58,193 nt of DNA from DATKLX01 sp035542155 (GTDB lineage: Bacteria > Chloroflexota > Anaerolineae > Anaerolineales > Anaerolineaceae). Below are positions 1-8,989 of this stretch, piece after piece (positions within the stretch are counted from its first letter, which is position 1; each line of letters opens with the position of its first letter). The notes under the pieces were generated by a model. The model ran no database searches, was not told where the DNA came from, and saw nothing but the letters and a program-made list of their open reading frames with translations. Position numbers and translations under genes: made by a program. Location: positions 1 to 58,193 of the forward strand of contig DATKLX010000077.1 of assembly GCA_035542155.1 (NCBI GenBank). Reading direction: 5' to 3'.

Positions 1-108
1 GCTGACGGTCAAACCGGTCCTGGCGTATCAGCCCGTTTTGCCGTTTGCAAAAAATTACTTTTTTTCATCGATTTGAGCGATTCTCGCTCTGTTTGCACAA
101 AACTTACG

Positions 109-1521
109 CTAATAGGCCCCTTTCGCCCGCAAGACCACCCAAATCGTGGTGACCAGGATCTGCAAGTCCAGCCAGACCGAATAATGCTGGACGTAGTACA
201 GATCTTCCTCGGTATGTAGGTGCATCGGTTTATCGCTGCGCCCGTGGATCTGCCACCAGCCGGTCATCCCCTGGGGGATGGCGAAGCGCTTGCGCTGCCA
301 GAGCTCGTACTTCTCGACCAACTCCGGGACTTCGGGGCGCGGGCCGACCAGGCTCATCTCCCCGCGGACCACGTTGATGAGCTGGGGGAGCTCGTCCAGG
401 CTCGTGCGGCGCAGCAATCGCCCTACGCGGGTGATCCGCGGGTCGTCTCGCCGTTTGACGAAGATGGCGATGCCATGTTTGTTGATCTGGGCCAGGCCGG
501 GGCGGAGTTGGTCGGCGTTCTGGACCATGGTGCGGAACTTATACATGTCGAAAAGCCGGCCGTTCTCGCCGATCCGGCGGGCCTGATAAAAAACCGGCCC
601 GGGCGAGTCGATCTTGATCGCCAGGGCGACCGGCAGCCCGACCAGGAGGACAAAGGGAGACATCAGGAACGTGACCAGCAGGTCGAATCCACGCTTGACG
701 ATGCGCTGGTACTCGCTCAGCGCCGGGGCGCGCAGATCCAGCATGGGGATGCCGGCGAACTCCTCCACGGTAGCCCGGTGCAGCGCGAGCGAGAAATAAT
801 CGGGAATGATCCAGACCTTGACCGGCAGGTCGTGCAGCTCGGCGACCACCCAGTTGAGCCGATCTGAGGCGGAGCGCGGCAGGGCAACCACCACATCGTC
901 GACGCGGCAGTCGGCGATCACCCGGCGGATTCTGCTCAGGGGGCCGAGCACTTCCCTCCCATTGCAATTCTCCAGATCATCGTCGAGGAAACCCACCAGG
1001 TCCAGCCCCAGCCCGGGCTGCCCGCAGATCATTTTTTGAAGCTGCTGGCCGCCCTCCCCGGCGCCCAGGATGATCACCCGCCGCCTGGCCGTGTTGGTGC
1101 GCAGACGCCAGCGAAATACGACCCGCGCCCAGGCGCGCCAGAGTAAAAGCCCGGCGAAGGCCATGGCGCAGAAGAACAGGAAGAGCGCGCGGGACACGTC
1201 GCGGAAAGACAGGTACAGCACCCCGGCCATCGCCACCATCGCCAGGAGCGAGCTCCCGGTCAGGCTGCCAAACTCGTCTGCCACGCGGAAATTCTTGCGT
1301 CCATCGTAGGTCGAAAAGGCCAGCAGGATGCCGATCCACAGCACAGGGAAGATGTAATACAGCACCTGGGGGATCTCGAGGTCGTTGGAGAGGCTCTGAA
1401 TGCCCGGGATCGAATTCAACAGCGGGCGCGCCGCCACCGCGAAGCGCAGGGCGAGCCCGACCACCAGCCCATCGAGGACCATTGAGAATATCGCGAACGT
1501 GGCGGAGAAGCGGCGAACCAT
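109..1521 (-). CDS. Polyprenyl-phosphate glycosylphosphotransferase (WbaP/WcaJ type)
   Basis: This is the likely initiating enzyme of the glycan locus: it transfers a sugar-1-phosphate from a nucleotide sugar to undecaprenyl phosphate at the inner face of the membrane. The 470 residues show the full large-form layout. Several N-terminal membrane segments (about residues 1-135) come first, then a CoA-binding-like Rossmann domain (VIILGAGEGG, about 149-158). The C-terminal bacterial sugar transferase core carries SPGPVFYQARRIG, FDMYKFRTM and the catalytic TSLDELPQL, followed by the family signature SLVGPRPE. It is the last gene of the minus-strand run and is GC-rich, unlike the AT-rich genes upstream. 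The start codon has no obvious Shine-Dalgarno sequence. The donor sugar cannot be read from the sequence. Confidence 0.95.
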   Translation of the reverse strand: MVRRFSATFAIFSMVLDGLVVGLALRFAVAARPLLNSIPGIQSLSNDLEIPQVLYYIFPVLWIGILLAFSTYDGRKNFRVADEFGSLTGSSLLAMVAMAGVLYLSFRDVSRALFLFFCAMAFAGLLLWRAWARVVFRWRLRTNTARRRVIILGAGEGGQQLQKMICGQPGLGLDLVGFLDDDLENCNGREVLGPLSRIRRVIADCRVDDVVVALPRSASDRLNWVVAELHDLPVKVWIIPDYFSLALHRATVEEFAGIPMLDLRAPALSEYQRIVKRGFDLLVTFLMSPFVLLVGLPVALAIKIDSPGPVFYQARRIGENGRLFDMYKFRTMVQNADQLRPGLAQINKHGIAIFVKRRDDPRITRVGRLLRRTSLDELPQLINVVRGEMSLVGPRPEVPELVEKYELWQRKRFAIPQGMTGWWQIHGRSDKPMHLHTEEDLYYVQHYSVWLDLQILVTTIWVVLRAKGAY

Positions 1522-1579
1522 GGCGGAGGAGTGAACAGAGGGCAGGAATCAGGGCTTGAGGATCAGGATGGTTTCGAAA

Positions 1580-2386
1580 TCAGGAAGGCTCATAGAATTG
1601 TATCAGACCCAGGCGCTGTTTGAGCACCCTCCAGAAAAAGAGCGGGTTGCCGATCAGGTACCGCTTCCAAAGCCGGCGCGGCTCGATGACCAATCGTCCC
1701 AGCCACTCCAGCCCGTGGTCGGTCATCCAGCGGGGGGCGCGAGGGACTTCGCCGGAAAGATAATCAAATACTGCGCCGCCCGTCAGGCCAACGTGGGTAT
1801 CAATCCTGGGCCAGTTTTCCATTAACCATTTTTCCTGGAGCGGCATTCCAAACCCGACAAGTAAAATATCTGGATGAGTCGTATTAATCTGTTTCAGGAC
1901 TTCTTCATTCTCCTGGTTTTCGGGCGATTTATCGAAAAAGCCATCATGGCAGCCCACGATCTTCAAATTTGGGAAGCGGGATTGAAGATTCATGGCTGCT
2001 TTTTCAGCTATACCCGGCTGCCCTCCTAAGAAGAACAGCGAAATACTGTTTTGTGAAGCGAAACCAGCCAGTTGCCAGGCCCAATCTGCATAGGTGATGC
2101 GCTCCGGAATATACCAACCCAACATTCTGGCCCCTAAAATGACGCCATAACCATCACAGAATACAAGGTCGGCGCTGTTCAAAAAATCGTGAAGCCAGGG
2201 TTGCTCGCAGGCAAGGTTGAGGCCGTATATGTTTGCGTGCAGGATCATTTTTTTTTGATTTTGAACAATGGCGGATAAAATCTGCTGGTGGAGCTCATCC
2301 ACCCTCAGCGCACAGATGTTGATCCCCAAAACATTTGCCGCAGGAAGCTCTGCCATGAATTCTTCTACACATTCGCTGTCAGACAT
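1580..2386 (-). CDS. WecG/TagA/CpsF family glycosyltransferase (GT26)
   Basis: A GT26 enzyme that should add the second sugar to the undecaprenyl-PP-linked sugar, as WecG and TagA do. Visible family motifs are CDGYGVILGARMLG, the glycine-rich FFLGGQPG, GFGMPLQEKW, and the C-terminal block RAPRWMTDHGLEWLGRL followed by EPRRLW. The reading frame is open further upstream, but the extra residues have no family similarity. The start is therefore placed at MSDSEC (2386), which overlaps the upstream gene by 22 bases; an alternative is MAELPA at 2356. The last ~75 codons (below about 1815) are GC-rich while the rest is AT-rich, so the gene looks mosaic. Confidence 0.92.
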   Translation of the reverse strand: MSDSECVEEFMAELPAANVLGINICALRVDELHQQILSAIVQNQKKMILHANIYGLNLACEQPWLHDFLNSADLVFCDGYGVILGARMLGWYIPERITYADWAWQLAGFASQNSISLFFLGGQPGIAEKAAMNLQSRFPNLKIVGCHDGFFDKSPENQENEEVLKQINTTHPDILLVGFGMPLQEKWLMENWPRIDTHVGLTGGAVFDYLSGEVPRAPRWMTDHGLEWLGRLVIEPRRLWKRYLIGNPLFFWRVLKQRLGLIQFYEPS

Positions 2387-3480
2387 TTCTGGTAGACCTG
2401 TTCGATTTTTCCAGCGACGATTGGCCAGGTATAGCTTTCTGATGTCAAACGTGCCTGATACTGCAGAGAACACCGCGCTGTTTCGGATAAATTGACTGCT
2501 AAACACAAAATTTCCGCCGCTCGATCAGGTTCTTCAAAGTTGGCCAAAAAACCATTTTGGCCGTGCATCACCAACTCAGCATGTGCTGGTATCTGTGATA
2601 CGACCGGCAGGCAACCAGCAGCCATCCCTTCTAAGAGACCCATCCCAAAAGATTCATATTCCGAAGCCATCGCCCATACAGATGCCTTAGCGAGTTCCTC
2701 TCGCAAATTCTTTGGTGATACTTCTCCGATCAGCTCTATCCTTTTCCTAATGCCTAGCTCATTCGCTAAGTTCTCCAGTCTTGCTCGCTCTCCTTCATCC
2801 TTTCCGATGATAATAAGCTGTAATTCAGGGATGATCTGGCAGGATCGCGCAAAAACTTTGAGAAGAGCATCATATCTTTTATTTTTGGATAACCTGCCGA
2901 TGCTCAGAATCCGGCCATAGATCCTTTCTGAATCAAAGATCTCCAGCAATTCTGGCGAAACGCCATTTGGAATGACCTCTATCTTCTCCCGTGGAGCGAT
3001 TTTTGATACCAGGCGGAAATCTTGTTGACTATCCGTGATGATCCTGGCCACTTGAGTGAGCGCTAGCCGTGTCCAGGTATGGAAATAAATCCTCTTGAAT
3101 TTCTTCGCGAAGTTTGAATGAAAATATAGCCCATGTGTAGTGAGCATGATTGGTTTTTGATGAATGAATCGACTTATCGCTAAATAATCTAGAAAAAAAT
3201 CGCTGCTGTGCAAATGGACCAGGTCAAACGGCTTCAGGTAATTAATCGGGAAGGGTGCCAGGGCATAATGTTGCGAGCCGACATAAGGTACCCTATAAAT
3301 CTGAATACCACCGATGATTTCATCAGCAGGTAAACAATCCGTCTTTCCCCATAATCGATTAAGCGCCAGGACCGTACAAAGCACTCCTCGAGCCTGCAAA
3401 CCTCGAACCAGGTTACCAACTACGCTTTCAATCCCTCCTACCGAAGGCTCGAATTGGCGAGCAATTTGAAGGATTTTCAT
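2365..3480 (-). CDS. GT4 family glycosyltransferase
   Basis: A GT-B fold retaining glycosyltransferase, expected to act on the cytoplasmic face during glycan assembly. The N-terminus MKILQIARQFEPSVGGIE has the GT4 acceptor-side glycine loop. In the C-terminal half, ILSIGRLSKNKRYDALLK and ASEYESFGMGLLEGMAAGCLPVV (with the E-x7-E motif) are the nucleotide-sugar binding region. The frame is open 11 codons further up, but the start at 3480 is preceded by GGTGGAAA and gives a standard N-terminus. It is followed by the GT26 gene with a short overlap. The sugar specificity is unknown. Confidence 0.92.
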   Translation of the reverse strand: MKILQIARQFEPSVGGIESVVGNLVRGLQARGVLCTVLALNRLWGKTDCLPADEIIGGIQIYRVPYVGSQHYALAPFPINYLKPFDLVHLHSSDFFLDYLAISRFIHQKPIMLTTHGLYFHSNFAKKFKRIYFHTWTRLALTQVARIITDSQQDFRLVSKIAPREKIEVIPNGVSPELLEIFDSERIYGRILSIGRLSKNKRYDALLKVFARSCQIIPELQLIIIGKDEGERARLENLANELGIRKRIELIGEVSPKNLREELAKASVWAMASEYESFGMGLLEGMAAGCLPVVSQIPAHAELVMHGQNGFLANFEEPDRAAEILCLAVNLSETARCSLQYQARLTSESYTWPIVAGKIEQVYQKCLTANV

Positions 3481-3565
3481 TGCAGATTTCCACCAATCTT
3501 TAGGCGTTTCCACTTATTTGAACTATGAGAGGTATATCGTGTGCTGCCAGATTTTGATATCAGCC

Positions 3566-4675
3566 CTATCCAGGTGTAATTCCTAACACCTTTTGATATA
3601 CTTCAATTGTCTCATTAGCGCATTGTGACCAGGAGAAACAGTTGGCACGTTGAAGCCCTTTCTGACGAAGTATTTCGCGAAGATCCGGTTTGCTGATAAG
3701 CGACTGTATCGCTCCAGCAATTTCCTCTGTTTGTAAAGGATCTATTAGAATGGTTGATCCGCCTGCTATCTCTGGCATGGAGGATACATTCGATGTAATT
3801 ACTGGACATCCGCATGACATTGCTTCAAGCACGGGTAATCCAAACCCTTCATACAAGGATGGATAAGCGAATAAAGTGGCTGCATTGTATAACCCCACCA
3901 GTTCGCTCAGTGGAACTCTGCCGATGAACCTCACTGAACTGGATAACCCTTGTTGTTCTATATATGGCATAAGATGATCCATATGCCAGCCTCGTGGACC
4001 CGCATGAACCAGTACTATATCCGGATAATTATTCCGGATCATATTAAATGCCTGCATGAGCCGTAATAAATTTTTCCTTGGCTCAATTGCGCCAACGGTC
4101 AGGATAAATCGATTTAAACCAAACTTCAATTTAACATTCTTAATGTGGGATTCGTCCAATATCCGAAATTCCGGGGATACGGCTATTGGAATGCTGGTAA
4201 TTTTTTCGGGGGATATTCCAAAAGTTTTTACGATGTCCGCTTTAGATGATTCTGAAATGGTAATGATATGAGCGGCGTTTCGTGCTGAGTGAGGGCCTAG
4301 CGCGAGAAAGTAATTTCGCTGCCAGAGGGGAAAGTTATTCGGGTTTTGATAGATTATCGTGTCTAAAATTGTGAGTACAACCGGGCATGGAGAATATATG
4401 GGGCAGAGATTTGCTGGCATGTGTAACAGGTCGATATAGGTCTTTCTGGCCTGTATCGGTAAAATTAAATGCATCCAGATCAAATCGCGGTAAAGCGTAT
4501 CCATGCGAGTGCGCAATGTCTTTGGCTTGGATAGATCTCGAAACTGACCAGCTGAAAAAAAACGAACGGTATCATTATCGGCTCTGTTTACGAGGGCTCT
4601 TGCTAAACTGTCCACGTAAATGCCGGTGCCGGCTTGGTTGATTTCTGCAAAAGTCCGATCAAAACCGATGCGCAT
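3566..4675 (-). CDS. GT4 family glycosyltransferase (mannosyltransferase-like)
   Basis: A 369-residue GT4 enzyme of the subgroup often annotated as mannosyltransferase WbaZ/MtfB, but the sugar is not certain. The N-terminus MRIGFDRTFAEINQAGTGIY carries the G-x-G-x-Y acceptor loop typical of this subgroup. The C-terminal domain has LTVGAIEPRKNLLRLMQAF and AYPSLYEGFGLPVLEAMSCG with the E-x7-E pair, then SSMPEIAGGS. No Shine-Dalgarno is visible. Gaps of 73 and 85 bases separate it from its neighbours on the same strand, so it is probably part of one long transcript. Confidence 0.92.
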   Translation of the reverse strand: MRIGFDRTFAEINQAGTGIYVDSLARALVNRADNDTVRFFSAGQFRDLSKPKTLRTRMDTLYRDLIWMHLILPIQARKTYIDLLHMPANLCPIYSPCPVVLTILDTIIYQNPNNFPLWQRNYFLALGPHSARNAAHIITISESSKADIVKTFGISPEKITSIPIAVSPEFRILDESHIKNVKLKFGLNRFILTVGAIEPRKNLLRLMQAFNMIRNNYPDIVLVHAGPRGWHMDHLMPYIEQQGLSSSVRFIGRVPLSELVGLYNAATLFAYPSLYEGFGLPVLEAMSCGCPVITSNVSSMPEIAGGSTILIDPLQTEEIAGAIQSLISKPDLREILRQKGLQRANCFSWSQCANETIEVYQKVLGITPG

Positions 4676-4748
4676 ATATTTGGTGGAGAATGGTCTGGTT
4701 TAATGCTTTCTTGAACTTCTTAACTGTTGAGAGAATAATGCATTACCC

Positions 4749-5708
4749 TCATACAGGATGAATTCCATGTATACCGAAGATAATCCTTTTTGCCCGGTAA
4801 ATATTTTTTAGGCGAACGCCAAATAATTTGAACAATATTTGCGCTGACTGAGCCTTGATTGAACTTCGATTCAGATCAACGGAAGTATTAAAACAAAGGC
4901 GTGCGTTTTCTTTTTCGCCAATAAAAAGGGACAGAATTCCCTTAACATAATAAAACTCGGATCTTAATGTTTCGTTAGCGTTTTTAAAAAATTCAGATTG
5001 TTCAATTTTTTTCATCACACGGAGGTGCTCTCGAATATTTCGGGGCTTATCATCCGAGTTGCTCCCCTTTCGAACCCGATAATAAGCAGCAATTCCATTC
5101 ACGAAGCTAATTTTATAATTGCATGCAATCCGGAACCATAAGTCCCAATCCTCACAGGTTGTCAAGGATTCATCAAAGCAACCTATTTCGATGACACAGC
5201 GTTTTCGAACCATAGCTACACAGGGTGGAAAGCAATTGTGCGAGATCAAATAATCGGCGGGGTTTCCATCAAGCGGAATTTTTACTACCTCACCGGATTT
5301 TGATAATAGTTTGTATTTTACGTGTCCCTTCTTATCTTCTTTGAACCGATAGCCATTTGAATAAACGACATCCACATCAGAATTTCGATCTAAATATGCG
5401 GTTTGAATCGCGAGCATTCCGGAATGCAATAAATCATCAGAATCGAGAAAAACCAGGTTTTCCCCATTGGCGATCTGGATCCCCACATTCCGTGCTGCAC
5501 CTGGTCCTTGATTCAATTGTTTATGTACCCGAATATTATTTTTGTACTTATCTAGAATAGTCTCTGTTTCATCCGTTGATCCATCATCAATAACAATGAT
5601 TTCATAATCTGTGAAGCTTTGATGGATCGCCGAATCAATCGTTGCCGCCAGATAATTAGCGGTGTTATATGTCGGAATGATGATACTAACTTTTGGATAT
5701 TTATTCAT
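4749..5708 (-). CDS. GT2 family glycosyltransferase
   Basis: A GT-A fold inverting glycosyltransferase of 319 residues. The N-terminal domain shows VSIIIPTYNTANYL, the nucleotide-binding IIVIDDGSTDETETIL, the metal-binding LVFLDSDDLL (DxD-like) and, near residue 166, the ED motif in TCEDWDLWFR that supplies the catalytic base. The C-terminal third has no clear domain. It starts 4 bases after the stop of the upstream GT2 gene, which points to one transcript. Linkage and sugar are unknown. Confidence 0.92.
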   Translation of the reverse strand: MNKYPKVSIIIPTYNTANYLAATIDSAIHQSFTDYEIIVIDDGSTDETETILDKYKNNIRVHKQLNQGPGAARNVGIQIANGENLVFLDSDDLLHSGMLAIQTAYLDRNSDVDVVYSNGYRFKEDKKGHVKYKLLSKSGEVVKIPLDGNPADYLISHNCFPPCVAMVRKRCVIEIGCFDESLTTCEDWDLWFRIACNYKISFVNGIAAYYRVRKGSNSDDKPRNIREHLRVMKKIEQSEFFKNANETLRSEFYYVKGILSLFIGEKENARLCFNTSVDLNRSSIKAQSAQILFKLFGVRLKNIYRAKRIIFGIHGIHPV

Positions 5709-5712
5709 GGTC

Positions 5713-6738
5713 TCATAATATTTTTCTCGGGAAAACGATTCGAATAGTCTTTAAGATCTCTAATGAGAGGAAACTACGCAAAACCAATTGCAAGTAGAAA
5801 GGGGAAAGAACAGTTGGAAAATATAACTTTGCTGAAGATCGCAAGTGGGAAATTCCCTCAGCCCGGTTCCATTCCCCTATACCCAGGTTTATAGAGGCAT
5901 GCACTAATTCAAAATGAGAGCGGATTTTATTTTTATTAATCCCATCTACATCGTCCCAATAGCGAGTCACAACTTTTTCCATTTCGGGCAGCCATTTTAA
6001 TCGTTCTGCGACTGTTTTTGAGGTCGGATGAACCCTAAATTTAGCAACTTGGTACTGTAAATAGATCACTGAAGCATGTTTTAATAATCTGAGGATCCAG
6101 TCTAGATCAAAAAAATATCGAAATGACTCATCCAGCATACCACTTTTTTTGACAATTGTCCGCGGTGCATAAATTCCAGGTTGATGCCATACCATTGGCG
6201 ATTGATCGATCAAGACCATATTTCGAAACGTAATATTTTTTTGTCTGATCCTTTTTTGTTTCCCATCGTTAGAAAAATTAATCACATCGCCCGCCAAAAT
6301 ATTTTCCGGCTGTCTTAGGTGAGCATTTCCAAATTGAAATAATGCCCCTGGGAGTAATAAATCATCACTGTTAATCCAGCCAAGTAAATCTCCGGTTGAT
6401 TTTTCGAAACCCTTATTGATCGCATGGGCCTGTCCGCGATCCGTTTCACTCACCCAGTACGATATCCAGGGAGAATATTTCTGTATGATCTCAACGCTGT
6501 TATCTGTGCTGCCTCCATCAATGACGAGATATTCCAGGTTTGGATATCCTTGCAAGAGTACGGACCGAATCGTTTCTTCGAGATAATCTCCTTGGTTAAA
6601 TGATGGGGTGACAATGGAAATGCGCGGCCAATGTTGATTATCTTTCATGATTTCATTGGAAGGAACAGGTTCATCCCAAGGCCATCCACTTTTTCTGTTT
6701 GAAGGAGTCGGTAATAGAGTAGGTTTAACTACGCCCAT
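5713..6738 (-). CDS. GT2 family glycosyltransferase
   Basis: A second GT-A enzyme, 341 residues, different from its neighbour. Motifs are ISIVTPSFNQGDYLEETI, YLVIDGGSTDNSVEII, SETDRGQAHAINKGF and LGWINSDDLLLPGAL, the last holding the DxD-like metal site. An N-terminal extension of about 36 residues precedes the domain. The start at 6738 lies 3 bases after AGGAGG and overlaps the upstream GT4 gene by 14 bases; a downstream ATG (MKDNQHW) would remove the extension. The short Shine-Dalgarno spacing leaves the start somewhat open. Confidence 0.92.
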   Translation of the reverse strand: MGVVKPTLLPTPSNRKSGWPWDEPVPSNEIMKDNQHWPRISIVTPSFNQGDYLEETIRSVLLQGYPNLEYLVIDGGSTDNSVEIIQKYSPWISYWVSETDRGQAHAINKGFEKSTGDLLGWINSDDLLLPGALFQFGNAHLRQPENILAGDVINFSNDGKQKRIRQKNITFRNMVLIDQSPMVWHQPGIYAPRTIVKKSGMLDESFRYFFDLDWILRLLKHASVIYLQYQVAKFRVHPTSKTVAERLKWLPEMEKVVTRYWDDVDGINKNKIRSHFELVHASINLGIGEWNRAEGISHLRSSAKLYFPTVLSPFYLQLVLRSFLSLEILKTIRIVFPRKIL

Positions 6739-8077
6739 AGGCCTCCTGTATATGAACGTAGTAATCCCTGTAACGTTCGACAGCCAAGTCTACGCTAAGA
6801 TGTTTGCGAGCATATTCTTGGGCTTGCAACCCCATCTTTTGGCAAAGGGAGGTGTCTCCCAGTAAGGTCAATATTCTTTGGGCCATTGCAACTGCATCCT
6901 GATGTTGTATAAGAAAGCCTGTTTCACCATCTAATATCTGTTCAGGTATTCCTCCAACGGCAGTTCCAATGACAGGTACACCACAGGACAAAGCTTCCAA
7001 AACTACATTGGGGAAAGTGTCCTCGTGAGCCGCATGCAAATAAATATCCGAAGCCTGATAATACTTTACAACCCGGGTCACATCTAATGAATACGGGATA
7101 TGGCGTATCATAGAATTTTCATAAGGTTTGGATTTTCCCTCATATCCAAGAGAGAGAAAAATCACGTTCTTGTCTTTTAGTTGGGAGGAAACGACTTGAA
7201 TGGCTCGTTCCATCGTGGCATAATCTTTAAAGGGATTTGCCCGGGTTCCCTGACCAACGAAAAGCAGGATTTGAGCGTCCATCGGCAACCCTAAGCTCTG
7301 GCGAGCCTCCCGGCGGTTTCCAGGATGGAAAATCGTTTGATCTGTTCCGCTAGGAATAACGCGGATCTCACGCACAGATTGCATTAAAATCGACTTTGTT
7401 AGGCGATTGCTCATCCACTCACAAGGTGTAGCAACGAATAGTTGGCTCTGAGAATATATTTCTTTCTTGCGCTGCCAGTTAAATCCTGATGCGTCGCGTT
7501 TGATCGGTGAATAGAGGGAAAGGTATGGACAGTGACCGCACCCTGTCAGCCACCGCTCGCACCCAAGTGAATATCCGCAATGGCCTGCAAACAACCAGGT
7601 GTCCAGCAAGGTCAGCAAGGTTGGTACCTGTTTGCTGAGAGAAGGGAGAAAACGGAGATCAAAATAATTTGAGTGCAAATTGTGCAGGTGAACCAGATCG
7701 ATCTTTTCTGGAAACAGGTCCAGGATTTGATGAGAGCCGGGGAAATTGAAATCCTCCCATCCTAAGTGTCTCTGCACAAGTGCTGTTGGACTGGCTATTG
7801 TCTGGAGTAGGTGCCGTAGTCGTCCGGCACCACGAATTCTTCCTTCATATCTTTGCGAAAACAAACTGATATTCCAAAAAAAATGGGACCAGGGGAATGG
7901 ATTAGGGCAAATATGCGGGATAGCAATGACCGCTGGATCATTGGACTGTTTATAGTCCACAGCCATAAATGCGTGGACACCTTGTTTCCGTAACCCTTGA
8001 AAAAGGTCCCAGGAGTTCCGAGCGGCTCCTCCGTAAAGATCATGCTGGTTAACGATCAAGACCTTCTGGTCAGGCAT
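6725..8077 (-). CDS. GT4 family glycosyltransferase (WcaC-like)
   Basis: A GT-B glycosyltransferase of about 450 residues. The N-terminus QKVLIVNQHDLYGGAARNSW has the GG acceptor loop. A cysteine-rich insert, GHCGYSLGCERWLTGCGHCP, is typical of the WcaC-like subgroup in colanic-acid and related clusters and may bind a metal. The C-terminal half has LLFVGQGTRANPFKDY and LHAAHEDTFPNVVLEALSCG. A GTG codon directly after the methyltransferase stop (8089) would add four residues; the ATG at 8077 is preferred here, but neither has a good ribosome-binding site. Confidence 0.9.
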   Translation of the reverse strand: MPDQKVLIVNQHDLYGGAARNSWDLFQGLRKQGVHAFMAVDYKQSNDPAVIAIPHICPNPFPWSHFFWNISLFSQRYEGRIRGAGRLRHLLQTIASPTALVQRHLGWEDFNFPGSHQILDLFPEKIDLVHLHNLHSNYFDLRFLPSLSKQVPTLLTLLDTWLFAGHCGYSLGCERWLTGCGHCPYLSLYSPIKRDASGFNWQRKKEIYSQSQLFVATPCEWMSNRLTKSILMQSVREIRVIPSGTDQTIFHPGNRREARQSLGLPMDAQILLFVGQGTRANPFKDYATMERAIQVVSSQLKDKNVIFLSLGYEGKSKPYENSMIRHIPYSLDVTRVVKYYQASDIYLHAAHEDTFPNVVLEALSCGVPVIGTAVGGIPEQILDGETGFLIQHQDAVAMAQRILTLLGDTSLCQKMGLQAQEYARKHLSVDLAVERYRDYYVHIQEAYGRS

Positions 8078-8089
8078 TGTTTTTCGCAC

Positions 8090-8989
8090 TTATCTTTTTA
8101 CAAACACAGCATACATCCCCATCCCGCGAAGAAAATTTTGGAAGGGAAAAAGGAACAAATATAAATGGATTGTTTTTCTTGCTATTTTTCTTAATGCCCG
8201 AAGCACAAGTGATTTTGACGGAACTTCTGGCAAGCAGTATCGCATCCATAAATCCACATGATACGGGGGTAAGGGTTCGAATTCGAGTTTCATTAAATCC
8301 AACGAATAAATCCTTGCTAGCTTGCTGAGAGTTTCTGGATTCCATATAGATAAGTGATGAGGCGGCATATCCAGCAGTAAATCCAACTTGAATTGAAAAC
8401 CCATGCCATTAGGTATCGAAAGGATCAATTTTCCCCCAGGGACAAGTAGATCGCAGCAGGATCGAAGAAATGATCGGGGATTATCAACATGTTCCAACAC
8501 CTGAAAAGCGCACACAGCCTGATAATAGCCTGGCTTTTGCGCCGCAAGTTCTTCAAGGGAAACCAAGTCGACAGTCAAACCTTTTGCCCGGGCAAAAACC
8601 ACTGCATCAGGATTAATTTCAATACCGTGAATATTTAATTTTAAAGCCTTACGAGCATGCTCTGCAAAGTACCCATAACCGCTTCCAATTTCAACGACAC
8701 GGTCACAACCTGGCAGATCTTGTAACGCTCGAGTATATTCCCATTTATTCTGCTGATAATACCAATCAAATCTCTCTAACTGTTTGTACAGATCGGAAGA
8801 ACCTGCATTGAGTGGGTCAAAAAATTGGATCTTGCAATTTTCACAATATAGCTGCTTGAAAAGAATTACATCACGAATCTCAGTAGAGATATCAATTCCG
8901 AACTCAGCCTGCCAACGTTGTTTGAGCATATACCCATTGATTTCACGTATTGGAGATAGGTTTTGACTGCTGCATAAAAGGCAATTCAT
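8090..8989 (-). CDS. Class I SAM-dependent methyltransferase
   Basis: A 299-residue methyltransferase that probably modifies a sugar of the glycan. The N-terminus begins MNCLLCSS and is followed by YCENC near residue 51, a likely four-cysteine zinc site that precedes the catalytic domain in many sugar methyltransferases. Motif I is VVEIGSGYGYFAEHA, and the post-motifs include FQVLEHVDNPRSFLRSC and GGKLILSIPN. Its ATG overlaps the stop of the ABC ATPase gene (ATGA), with AGGAAG upstream, so the two are translationally coupled. In ABC-exported O-antigens, a methyl cap can end chain growth and be read by the Wzt C-terminal domain. That role is an inference here. Confidence 0.88.
   Translation of the reverse strand: MNCLLCSSQNLSPIREINGYMLKQRWQAEFGIDISTEIRDVILFKQLYCENCKIQFFDPLNAGSSDLYKQLERFDWYYQQNKWEYTRALQDLPGCDRVVEIGSGYGYFAEHARKALKLNIHGIEINPDAVVFARAKGLTVDLVSLEELAAQKPGYYQAVCAFQVLEHVDNPRSFLRSCCDLLVPGGKLILSIPNGMGFQFKLDLLLDMPPHHLSIWNPETLSKLARIYSLDLMKLEFEPLPPYHVDLWMRYCLPEVPSKSLVLRALRKIARKTIHLYLFLFPFQNFLRGMGMYAVFVKR

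Noticed and set aside
75..89. GAGCGA-TTC-TCGCTC as terminator after the initiating transferase gene.
   Set aside because: The stem is only six pairs and no T-run follows directly on the minus strand.
98..112. ACTTACGC at the left edge resembles the IS terminus at 58060.
   Set aside because: Only eight bases match and they lie at the transferase stop codon; chance cannot be excluded.
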